Assembly: GCA_003024985.2 (NCBI GenBank)
Contig: PXIH01S0015743.1
Direction: 5' to 3' (one strand)
DNA length: 11,940 bases
Origin: Euperipatoides rowelli
Taxonomy: Eukaryota; Onychophora; Udeonychophora; Euonychophora; Peripatopsidae
Shown here in pieces: positions 1-7,113 of this stretch; the first letter of the stretch is position 1, and each line of letters starts with the position of its first letter. The notes under the pieces were generated by a model. It did not search any database and was not told where the DNA came from. It saw only the letters and a program-made list of their open reading frames with translations. The translations under genes and the position numbers were made by a program.

Positions 1-164
1 GCAGAGACGATGTACATTTAATAATTTTAGGTCATAATTTATTTTTTTTTTTTTTAAAAAAAAAGCCTTCAACATAATGAGTTTTTGGGCAGGGGTAAAT
101 ACCCGGGTAAATACCCAAAAATATTTACCCTACCCACTGGGTATTTACCCGGCCCACATCACTA
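1..164. mobile_element. Putative right end of a hAT-type DNA transposon
   Basis: The segment ends in CATCACTA (157-164), which read from the outside is TAGTGATGTGGGC. This resembles the TAGGGATG-type terminal inverted repeats of Ac-like hAT elements. Just inside the end sits a dense array of GGGTAAATACCC palindromes (93-150), as expected of subterminal transposase-binding repeats. The 8 bp after the end, CTTGTGAC (165-172), would be one copy of a target duplication, but the left end lies outside the window, so this cannot be tested. A T14A9 run (42-64) lies within the segment. No coding sequence is visible. The superfamily call rests only on the terminal bases and the subterminal repeats; another palindrome-rich repeat family is possible. 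Confidence 0.4.
93..150. repeat. Array of GGGTAWWTACCC near-palindromes
   Basis: GGGTAAATACCC occurs twice head to tail (93-104 and 105-116). Its complement appears as TATTTACCC (122-130) and in full as GGGTATTTACCC (139-150). Each unit is almost self-complementary, and the first pair can also fold back on the second pair, so the stretch could form alternative hairpins or a cruciform. It lies just inside the presumed transposon end at 164, which fits subterminal protein-binding repeats. Confidence 0.75.
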
Positions 165-167
165 CTT

Positions 168-235
168 GTGACTATTAGTAATAAAATTGTGTAGTCACTT
201 ACTGCATTTAGTAGTCAATGACTAAATTGACTACT
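168..235. repeat. Cluster of TAGTCA/TGACTA dyads
   Basis: GTGACTA (168-174) is complementary to TAGTCAC (192-198). AGTAGTCA (210-217) is complementary to TGACTACT (228-235), with a further TGACTA at 218-223. Several alternative hairpins are therefore possible in under 70 bp. The cluster lies immediately outside the presumed hAT end. It may be a remnant of another element or a set of protein-binding half-sites; the sequence does not decide. Confidence 0.5.
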
Positions 236-814
236 GACAGAGGAATGCCTGTCTTCTGATGGGACCATAATTATATGGATGAATACGAGAATGAGAGACG
301 TGTGCATAGACTGGTTTATTTACTTTCATATATTCATATTTATAAATTAATTCAACATATTTAAATAAAGAATATCAGTAGGAAGCTTTAAAAAAATTGA
401 TCTATTAAAAGTAAAAATTATTTGTATATGGCGTAAATAAATACAATATTTTGCTTGTGTAATAAATCACTGGACAATTTTCCTAGAAAAACAATGAAAT
501 ACAACTTATTGATAGTATCTTGCTGTAAAAGTGGGTACATTTATTGTGCTGCTGTTGCAAGACATTGATGATAAATAATTGTTGTCCTCAAAGTGTTAAA
601 AACAATTTTTATTATGATTTTAATATGTAATTTAGTATCAATGTTAAGACTGAAATTGCAACTATTATTATTAATATTCTTTGCACAACATTTCTCTACG
701 ATTTAATCTAAATTTAAATTAACTACTAAAACAAAATTTTAGGTCAGAGTTCAGGGATAAAAATCCTGGATTATTTTTAGGTATTTGACCAATGGTCTTT
801 TCTCTTTATTGTAG

Positions 815-856
815 TTTTTCTCACTGATTGACAAGGTCATTGCCCCAGACACTAAC
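815..856 (+). other. Candidate 42-bp micro-exon (weak)
   Basis: A pyrimidine-rich acceptor-like tract ends in TTATTGTAG (806-814). The following 42 bases are less AT-rich than their surroundings and are followed directly by a full consensus donor GTGAGT (857-862). The length is a multiple of three. Only one frame is open, and it reads FFSLIDKVIAPDTN; the other two frames contain stops. I do not recognise the peptide. GTGAGT is expected about once per strand by chance in a window of this size and composition, so this is only a candidate, and no partner exons were recognised. Confidence 0.15.
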
Positions 857-1336
857 GTGAGTGCCAATTTTTTTCTATTAAATAGAAGGCGCTAGCAGGT
901 GCAAAAAGGACATTAAAATAATTAGTCATTTTAAATTTTAATACAATATACATTTTTTAATCAATGAAAATAATTATAGCGCCATTAAAAAAATGCTGCT
1001 ATTAGTTTAAAATACAGTATCTGCAATATACATCATGACAATGATTTGAAATGATAAAATATTTAATTTGATTTTTTACATTTTAGTATAAATATTTTTA
1101 TTATTGCACTTATTCTTTAATATAATTTCATAACTAAACATTATTATTTTGTTAAAAATTTACTAAAACTTAAATAACTTTACTCAATACATGATAATAT
1201 TAATAGCAAAAAATTTATAAAATTGTTTATTATTTAAAAAAATACATGTACAGTAACTATAATTTGTCAATGTAAATTAGTTAAGAATATTAATTTGTTA
1301 TAATATAACAACTACTCTATATGATACTTTTCAATT

Positions 1337-1797
1337 TAGGCCTATAGGCATTTTTGCACATTTAACAGCCTAGTTTATGAATTATTAGTAACTTATTGCA
1401 TTTTTACAATTATGTTTTATTTTATAATTGTTTATAAGACATTTTTTTTTTCATTACAAAAATTGGGAAAATATCATAAATTGTTAGGTCTTTTGATTTT
1501 TTTTTTTTTAATAAATCAAAAGCACTTGGACATACAGTATCACCTAATGGAGGCTGATTGACATAGTAGAGGAAATCTGCTTACCCTCTCCAATTATGTG
1601 TCTCACAGTAAGACGGTTCAATTATTATTAGGGGATTTCCCCACTTTAGACTTAGGAATAAAATAGACAATAGATCTTGGTATTTTTGTTTTCAATTAAT
1701 TTTTTTTTTAAAAAAAGTCACTAGGCCTAATTATATAGAATTTTTTTCACTATTAAAATTCTTTTAAATTTACTGCAATATTAACATTATAGGCCTN
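1337..1797. repeat. Three dispersed TAGGCCTA palindromes
   Basis: TAGGCCTA occurs at 1337-1344 (continuing as TAGGCCTATAGG) and at 1722-1729. It occurs again as TAGGCCTN at 1790-1797, where the N is the only unread base. A related palindrome, GCCTATAGGC, lies at 10737-10746. In DNA this AT-rich an 8-mer with four G/C is expected well under once per window, so three within 460 bp is a clear local excess. I have seen no longer shared unit around the copies. Confidence 0.6.
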
Positions 1798-1904
1798 AGA
1801 AGTCATTTTGGTTAATTTGCTGATTTTTGGAACATGATAAAAAAATAGGGAATTTAATAGTGAAATGAAAGCGCCCTTGATGGTATCATTACCTTGTTGT
1901 AATA

Positions 1905-2160
1905 AGGGAGCTTGCATACTTAAATGATCCTCAGAGCTATGTCAGGTAAAGCTGGCATAGCTCTGGTAGAGGCACCCAAGCTGGAGAGGTCAAAGGAGAT
2001 AGGTCAAACAAGGAAAGTTACTTTGTCCTCCTGTTTGGGATTATTGTAATGAGCCAACTACTCATACAATGTAAAAAGAATTTACAGTAAGAAACCACAT
2101 ACTAAACCTTGTAACTGGACTGAACATAATGGAAACAACTCGGACTTGAATAAGGGATTA
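1905..2160 (+). other. LINE 5' leader (untranslated region)
   Basis: This stretch is richer in G+C than its flanks and joins directly to the endonuclease reading frame at 2161. It carries stops in the coding frame and no protein motif. A 10-bp perfect stem lies near its start (1932-1965). I infer that it is the element's leader because of its position and composition; the left limit was chosen where composition changes and is uncertain by tens of bases. Confidence 0.5.
1932..1965 (+). repeat. Perfect 10-bp stem in the LINE leader
   Basis: CAGAGCTATG (1932-1941) and CATAGCTCTG (1956-1965) are exact complements with a 14-nt loop, and a further T-G wobble (1931/1966) could extend the stem. In the element's transcript this would form an RNA hairpin. 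A function (translation or template recognition) is inference only. Confidence 0.55.
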
Positions 2161-2878
2161 AGATTGGAAACATGGAATATAAAAACTTTGTACAAGCCTG
2201 GACAGTAGCAATATATACTAGATGTGGCTAAGAATTATGATATTAAAATCCTGTCATTACAAGAAACAAAATGACTGGGCAAAGGGAACCTGAAAAAGAC
2301 AATATAAGTTTTCTTTATCAGGACAGATAATGACAGACATGAATATGGTGTAGGTTTCATGATTCCGTTTAATATCTTGCCATATGTTAAAATATTTGTG
2401 CTTGTTGATGATTGCTTGTGTATATTTCAATTGCTGGAAGACTGTTTGATATATTTTTGAATTGCTATGCACCACAGGATAAAGTGGATGGGTTTTATGG
2501 AAATCTAGAAAGAATATAGGATTCCCTACCGGGACACTGCATTAAAGTACTTATTGGGAGTTTGAATGCTCTGATTAGAAAAGAAAGCATTGATAACCAT
2601 CATGCTGAATAGTCTACATATTTTTAGCAATGACAATGGAGAGAGGTATTCAACTTTGCTGTTTAATAAAACCTTATAATATGTAGCAAATACTTTCCTT
2701 AAAAGAATATTCACTTGCAGACCTGGATATATCCAAATGGGGTGAAAAAGAACCAAAATGACTATGTGATGATAAACAAGAGACACAGGATGTATAGGAA
2801 TGTAAGAAATTAAAGCGAAGCAGATGCTGACACTGATCACTATTTGGTGCTGACACACTTTATACTAAGGATATCTGT
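2161..2878 (+). pseudogene. LINE endonuclease domain, interrupted
   Basis: This was the apurinic/apyrimidinic-type endonuclease that nicks target DNA for target-primed reverse transcription. The first part is readable in the frame starting at 2161: TWNIKTLYKPG carries the conserved Asn (2176-2178) and LQETK the catalytic Glu (2263-2265). Stops lie at 2206 (TAG) and 2272 (TGA where the family has Trp). A frameshift before 2460 moves reading to the next frame, which holds NCYAP (2460-2474), GSLNA (2556-2570) where GDFNA is expected, TWIYPNG (2721-2741), NQNDYVMINKRH (2751-2786) and TDHYLV (2832-2849). The SDH-type Asp/His pair is thus kept at 2835-2840, but the catalytic Asp of GDFN is lost. 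Several more stops interrupt 2496-2820. The domain order and motif wording make the family assignment firm. Confidence 0.75.
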
Positions 2879-3305
2879 GAAATGGAGATGTGTTAATAAA
2901 GCTGTAAGTCAGAAATACATCATCGAGCTGCTGGAAGATATAATAATGTTGGAAAATATGTCGAGCAAATGAAATTTGGTTGTTTAGGAAGAAAGGTGGA
3001 ATAGAACAGAAAGAGTAATAACCCTTAGCACAAACAGTACCTTGCCAATAGCAGGTTGCAAAAAAAGTAAAATCTGGTTTGAGGTTAGATGTAAGGGGGT
3101 TGTGCAGAGAAGAAATAAATTAAGAATGAAGATGATGTAAAATCCTACACAGGAAAATATTTAGGTTCAGTAGAATGATAGCAAACAAGATATTGAGAAA
3201 GGCAAAGAAAACAGTGGAATGAATGGCTAATTGGCTATAGAGGAAATTTAGAAATAAATTCATCAAACCCAAGAAAGTTCTTCAGAAATAATGAAGTGAA
3301 GGCAG
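2879..3305 (+). pseudogene. Linker between endonuclease and RT of the LINE
   Basis: The linker continues in the frame of the endonuclease C-terminus. Recognisable pieces are VNKAVSQKYIIELLED (from about 2892) and WFEVRCKGVVQRRNKLRMKM (3075-3134). After a stop comes NPTQENI. These correspond to the basic 'WF...RRNKLR' connecting region found between endonuclease and RT in RTE-like proteins. Many stops lie between 2970 and 3300. The part from about 3165 to 3300 is lysine/glutamate-rich and poorly alignable. Confidence 0.55.
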
Positions 3306-4213
3306 GGTTTTAAACCAGAGACTAGAATATTGACCAAAGTAGTGGGAAATTTTGTGACTGAGGAAAAAGCCATTGTTGTGGAGTTCAAACAGTACTACGA
3401 ACAAATGATAAACAAACCACGGATACAGAACAGTGGTCAAGTGGACTATTATTATACNGTTTGAACCTGTTATAGATGAGCCTAAACTTAATGAAATTAA
3501 AGAAATAGTTCAGTCTCTCAAAAATAATAAAACGTCTTTTAAAAGCAATGTAGTGCCAGAACTGTTGAAACACGATGGAACATCCTTGATCTCTGAGCTC
3601 CATAACTTGATTAGACTTAACTGGGAAAGATAAAGAATACAAGATGAACGGAGCCATAGGGAGACCCAACAAATACCTGCAACTATAGAGGTATATATAT
3701 ATATCTTATTGTTGTGGGATATAAGATCTTGTCATTGCTCATTTTGAGGAGAATCAGTGTCTTTTCTGCAGAAGTCATTTTGATTATCAATGTAGATTCT
3801 AAAAGTGCAAGTCGATCATAAATCATATATTTACCTTGAGACAACTCTTGAAGAAGCATTATGAATTTGGTAAGAACATCCATATGGTATTTGTGCATTT
3901 CAAGCAGGCTTATGATAGTGTGAATAGAGAAGAATTATCGAAAGCACTGATAATATTTTGCATACTAGGGAAATATGTAAATTTAATAAAGATGAACAAT
4001 AGTAACGCTTTGCATGGTCCATTTTTACAGGAACTTTGAGAACCTATTGAGATCAAGTCTTGTCTTCACCAGGGTGATGCTCTTTCTCTGACTTAGTTCA
4101 ACTTTTATCTTGAGAATGTCAAAAGAGATGCAGCTGAAGATTGTAGCATGGAACTTAATGACGTGTTCATAATGTTGGCTTTTGCTGATGATATAATTTT
4201 GAGTGACTCATGA
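3306..4213 (+). pseudogene. LINE reverse transcriptase, fingers and palm, broken
   Basis: The RT begins in the 3306 frame (GFKPETRIL, then TEEKAIVVEFKQYYEQM). It shifts near the N at 3458 into the frame holding SLKNNKTSFKSNVVPELLK, where KNNKAPG is usual, and this runs open to 3633. It shifts again to NYRGI (3681-3695) and GYKILSLLILRRI, then to a frame (about 3815-4213) with TLRQLLKKHYEFGKNIH, VHFKQAYDSVNREEL, HQGDALS and AFADDIILSDS. The palm Asp usual at the first catalytic position is His (codon 3896-3898); the FADD pair (4181-4192) is intact. Stops within the last segment lie at 4037 (TGA), 4094 (TAG) and 4211 (TGA). The enzyme cannot be functional. No ATG-started intact frame exists. 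Confidence 0.8.
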
Positions 4214-4220
4214 TCAGGTG

Positions 4221-4617
4221 GCATACTTCATATCTAGATTTCTTGGTGCTACTGGTAACATGGGTCTCCCTATTAATAAAAAGACAAAGTACATGTGTTT
4301 GTCAAGGGTGCCCTTGTCTTGTCCAACTTAACAGTTGACAATTGCAACTTTGACCCCAAGTTGATTGAAATTTATTGGAGTTGATATTAATAACAATGAT
4401 ATACACCAAGAGATAAGGAGAGAATCGCCATTGGTAATCGGTGCTACTTCAGCCTCATGGAATTATTGGGATCAAAATTTCTGTCTAGAAGATCTAAAGA
4501 AATATTGTATCTTAGTTGTCTACGTCCAATGTTGACATACTATATGGTTGTGAAGCATGGTCTACATCAAAAGGAGATATAGAAAACTTATCATTTTTGA
4601 GAGAAAGATATTGTGTA
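4221..4617 (+). pseudogene. LINE reverse transcriptase, thumb region, truncated
   Basis: The post-catalytic part of the RT is scattered over at least three frames: GNMGLPINKKTKYMCLSR (about 4251-4304), LTVDNCNF, IGVDINNNDIHQEI (about 4375-4416), ERIAIGNRCYFSLMELLGSK with SKEILYLSCLRPMLTY (4418-4543), and YGCEAWSTSKGDIENLSFL (4543-4599), ending at TGA 4618. The wording matches the RTE thumb (…KTKYM…, …YGCETW…). The usual further C-terminal stretch with a basic GRP..RW motif is not seen before composition returns to AT-rich background, so the copy seems to lack its 3' end. Confidence 0.7.
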
Positions 4618-4620
4618 TGA

Positions 4621-5651
4621 CTATGGCAATTCAATAAAAATTGTATGTGCTAAATATTTAATATTACAAGCTGCAAGAATTATATTGTAAGTTGAATGCA
4701 ATTTCATTTTATTGATAAGAATAGCCAAAACAAAAAAAAAAAACCTATTGTATATTCAAATATCAAAAATAACTTCTTGCTAAATGAATATGAAAATAAC
4801 ACACATTCTTTCTATATTCCATAGTCAATTATTAGCCAATTGTAAGCAAACTTAAAGAATGAAGAAGTTGATTTCTGATGCCAGCAATTAATCGTCAATT
4901 TAGTTTTATTAAAGCCTTCTCCACCCTAACTTTATTAAAAATCTGCACAAATCTAAAGATTGGCTGTCATCCAGGTATATACTGTAAGCTTAAAAAATTA
5001 GTCACCTATCTCAAATAATACTATCGCTACAAAAAGCTAAAAAACAAACTAATAAACACAATTCCTTGTTTACAATCATCCATGAATAGAGGACTATCTC
5101 TTGCTTTGTAAACAATCATCTATAGTTTTATTAAATTTGAAATATTAAGTATAAATAGACTTATTGTAAGATCTTGTAATTTATTATAGACTCATATTTA
5201 TTTGCTATATATTGAATATAAATTAAATACAGAATATATCATGAATGTAAAAATTATCTACACTGTATAACTGGATTAATAAAAAAAAAGTGAGTCATGT
5301 ACTGTATACATATACATTTTTATCTGATAAATGCAATGTCTCAAACACATACAGTATGTGGTCTGGGGCATCTCAAATGTCAAGTGTGGTCTCTCTCATA
5401 GAAACCCATGAATTCTCAACCAGGTGCTTCAAACGGCACGTTTGAAATACAGAATCTCAAACCCAAGTGCAATCCCACCCTAACATGGTTAGCACCATCT
5501 GTGTGGTTAATATAATTAAAGTGGGATAGTAAAAAAATTTCAATAATGAGATTTTTAAAAATCTAACATTTAGAAAAATGTTTTTACAGAAGATTTGGAT
5601 GTAGAGATTTTTCAATAAATTTGTAATATATTATATTGAAACAATCTATAT
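4621..5651. other. AT-rich stretch, no gene seen
   Basis: I see no protein homology. Small structures are GTTTAC...GTAAAC arms (5066-5073 with 5108-5115), each followed by a direct ACAATCATC (5072 and 5112, 40 bp apart), and an 8-bp hairpin (5428-5446) inside a less AT-rich patch at about 5340-5525. TACAGTA/TACTGTA words lie at 4980, 5300 and 5350. Confidence 0.55.
5428..5446. repeat. Perfect 8-bp inverted repeat, 3-nt loop
   Basis: TTCAAACG (5428-5435) and CGTTTGAA (5439-5446) are exact complements around GCA. The dyad lies in a locally G+C-richer patch with repeated CTCAAA and GTGGTCT words. It could be a protein-binding dyad or a chance palindrome; there is no terminator logic to apply in a eukaryote. 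Confidence 0.4.
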
Positions 5652-5989
5652 CAATATTCTCCCCAGAAATTTTACCAGCCGTATGGAATGAAGCAATACC
5701 CGGATGTACAAAAAAACTTGATTATTGTCTTATTTCGCGTACAGAATTTAATATGTATCAGAGTGAATATCCTAAGCTCTCGAGATTGGCTTGTAACGCA
5801 AGAAACCAACTGGTCTTGGAGGCTTGAGACAAGTTCGATTTTTCATCACTATTAATTACAAATGTCTTAAATTACTTTTCCATTCCTGCTCATTATTTTC
5901 CCATGTCAATTCACAAGATTAATTAGCCGGGTGGTCATTAAAACCAGCCGGGTGGTGCACTCGCTTAAAATGTTCTGGGGAGAACACTA
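5652..5989. mobile_element. Non-autonomous hAT-like element (338 bp)
   Basis: The left end CAATATTCTCCCCAGAA (5652-5668) is inverted at the right end, TTCTGGGGAGAACACTA (5973-5989). Fourteen of 17 positions match, with an unbroken 12-base core TTCTCCCCAGAA. The original end was probably CAGTGTTCTCCCC, a CAnTG-type start that fits hAT elements. Inside the right end, AGCCGGGTGGT is repeated exactly at 5925-5935 and 5946-5956, 21 bp apart, and a related ACCAGCCG lies just inside the left end (5674-5681). Flanks show no convincing 8-bp duplication, so an old insertion or an altered edge is likely. An open stretch at 5664-5827 lies inside; no full transposase is encoded. Confidence 0.5.
5664..5827 (+). 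pseudogene. Open stretch inside the hAT-like element, possible transposase scrap
   Basis: This frame is open from a stop at 5624 to TGA at 5825-5827 and has no ATG-led start of its own at the left edge, so it is not an independent gene. It is less AT-rich than its surroundings. Its end reads EYPKLSRLACNARN, loosely like the YPnLskLA wording of hAT dimerisation domains; this is inference from a few residues. An acceptor-like TTCTCCCCAG (5657-5666) precedes it, but that sequence belongs to the terminal repeat. About 54 codons fall in the stretch. Chance openness is not excluded. Confidence 0.2.
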
Positions 5990-6204
5990 AAAAAGTAGAA
6001 AAGTTTGTACAGCAACATCTTTATGGCGCTTCATTAATGTGGCACTCATCATTTTCAATAATACATAATTTTAATTTTTTACAACACAGTACTGTACACA
6101 AGTCTTTTATTACTGTGCAATTGCATCAATTTTTCCAATCTAAGTTTTTAATACATAATATGATAGTTTACTTTAAACCTGTTTTTTGGCTTCTATAGGT
6201 ATTG
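5990..6204. other. Spacer between hAT-like and Tigger-like remnants
   Basis: This is AT-rich sequence without coding or clear repeat content. It may include the body of the Tigger-like element whose right end lies at 6299; I could not find a matching left end (a TA followed by CAGGCATACC or close) upstream. Confidence 0.3.
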
Positions 6205-6299
6205 GGAAGGGGAGTAAAAAGCCTGTTATTCACTTTACGGTGATATTCACTTTACGATGGGGGTCTAGAACCTAACCTGCCATATTAGTGGTATGCCTG
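6205..6299 (-). mobile_element. Tigger/pogo-like terminal segment
   Basis: Read on the minus strand the segment starts TA-CAGGCATACC, then GGTTAGGTTCTAGACCCCC, then two direct copies of CGTAAAGTGAAT 17 bp apart (plus-strand ATTCACTTTACG at 6228-6239 and 6245-6256). This order of blocks is that of Tigger-type (TcMar) terminal repeats, which have a GGTTCnAGACC block followed by two 17-bp spaced AAAGCGAAT-like units. The end is flanked by TA (6300-6301), the expected target. The opposite end and any transposase are not visible, so it is a solo end or a fragment. The recognition is from memory of the family and needs a library search. Confidence 0.5.
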
Positions 6300-6325
6300 T
6301 ATATTGATAAGATTTACTACTCCCC

Positions 6326-7113
6326 TTAACCCTAGAGTACAAGCACATGGGTGTTTTTTAATTGACATGATTAATTTCTTAATGTTGTCAATAAAGACAC
6401 TGCTTCAGATAGCTAAACATTTAGGTACCTTCAACTAAACATGTCAGTCTACAGTAGGTATGTCTAGCAGGTGGTTTAGGCATTTGTTTTAGTTATTAAA
6501 CAGTTTTAAAGTTAAGGTGGGTAAAATTTACCCTTACGCGTGTATTAGCGGAGTGATTTTTGCTATAATTGAATTATCAATACATGCTGTGACCTCTGAA
6601 TATAAATTGCTATTTTTAATCCCTTAAACTTATAATAAATGTGTAGAAATATGATAGCTTTTTAAAATCTAATTTTATAATGTATTTTTAAAAAAAAAAC
6701 TAAATCTAGCTCATTATTGTTTTGTTTCAAGGTCACAAATGCATTTAATTTTATTAATCTATTGTTGCAATTTTACAAATGAAGCACAAATACATTTATT
6801 TTTTTATATTTTTAGCAATATTTATTTATGTTTATAATTGAAAAAAGAAAGGTTTACTGATAAAAAATATATACAGTAGGCTATTTACATTTTTATACTT
6901 AAATGTAGATTGCGAATTCATAAACAAAAATTAAAATATAATTAAAATTATATAATTTATTTACTGTATATATGTATATTGATCTCTATTTTAATGTAAG
7001 CATGCAATATAAAGCCATAAACTTGCTATAAAACAAGTTAAAAACATATGGGTAAAAAATACCCTGTACATGTAATTAAGTAAAAAAAAATTGTGTGTGT
7101 ACTTCAGGGTTAA
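6326..7113. mobile_element. Non-autonomous piggyBac-like element with TTAA target duplication
   Basis: A 780-bp element (6330-7109) is bounded on both sides by TTAA (6326-6329 and 7110-7113), the signature of piggyBac-superfamily integration. The ends are inverted repeats starting with CCCT: left CCCTAGAGTACAAGCACA, right end complement CCCTGAAGTACACACACA, 14 of 18 positions identical. Similarity continues loosely inward (T-run, TTAATT, ACATG on both sides). Palindromic GGGTAAAATTTACCC (6519-6533) and GGGTAAAAAATACCC (7050-7064) lie inside; the second is subterminal, and such GGGT...ACCC dyads near the ends are known from piggyBac-like repeats. There is no transposase frame, so mobility would depend on an enzyme encoded elsewhere. 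Confidence 0.65.

Larger units (their letters stand above)
236..1890. other. AT-rich intergenic or intronic stretch, no gene seen
   Basis: This stretch is dominated by A/T runs and short ORFs of the length expected by chance. No tRNA, rRNA or recognisable protein homology is visible. Local points of note are a candidate micro-exon (815-856), three TAGGCCTA words (1337, 1722, 1790), TACAGTA words (1013, 1249, 1533) and a single kappaB-like palindrome GGGGATTTCCCC (1631-1642). There is one ambiguous base at 1797. A less AT-rich patch at about 1525-1645 has no recognisable content. Confidence 0.6.
1905..4620 (+). mobile_element. Degraded RTE-like non-LTR retrotransposon (LINE)
   Basis: A single sense-strand LINE fossil of about 2.7 kb holds, in the expected order, a leader, an apurinic-type endonuclease (from 2161), a linker and a reverse transcriptase (to about 4617). 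The motif wording (TWNIKTLYKPG, LQETK, TDHYLV, LKNNK, HFKQAYDS, HQGDALS, FADD, KEILYLSCLRPMLTY) matches the RTE/BovB-related class of endonuclease-RT proteins often annotated as craniofacial development protein 2-like. Frame changes and nonsense codons occur throughout, so the copy is old and inactive. The limits are approximate: I see no clear target-site duplication, and recognisable coding stops at about 4617 without a visible 3' terminal repeat. The exact clade should be confirmed by alignment. Confidence 0.75.

Noticed and set aside
93-150. Short repeats as a CRISPR array
   Set aside because: The units are 12-bp palindromes without unique spacers, in eukaryotic DNA.
1542-1690. Minus-strand open run ending near a GGTAAGC donor-like site
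   Set aside because: About 36 codons between stops is expected many times in a window of this size and composition; no homology was recognised.
2257-2475. Minus-strand ORF of 72 codons
   Set aside because: It lies antisense to the clearly recognisable LINE endonuclease and has no family features.
2526-2858. Minus-strand ORFs of 110 and 60 codons
   Set aside because: Both are antisense to the endonuclease C-terminus, whose sense reading (TWIYPNG, TDHYLV) is homologous to a known family.
3385-3898. Minus-strand ORFs of 95 and 71 codons
   Set aside because: They are antisense shadows of the RT fragments; the first also spans the ambiguous base at 3458.
5920-5960. AGCCGGGTGGT repeats as a tRNA or SINE A box
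   Set aside because: There is no B box or cloverleaf downstream, and the repeats are better explained as subterminal repeats of the hAT-like element.
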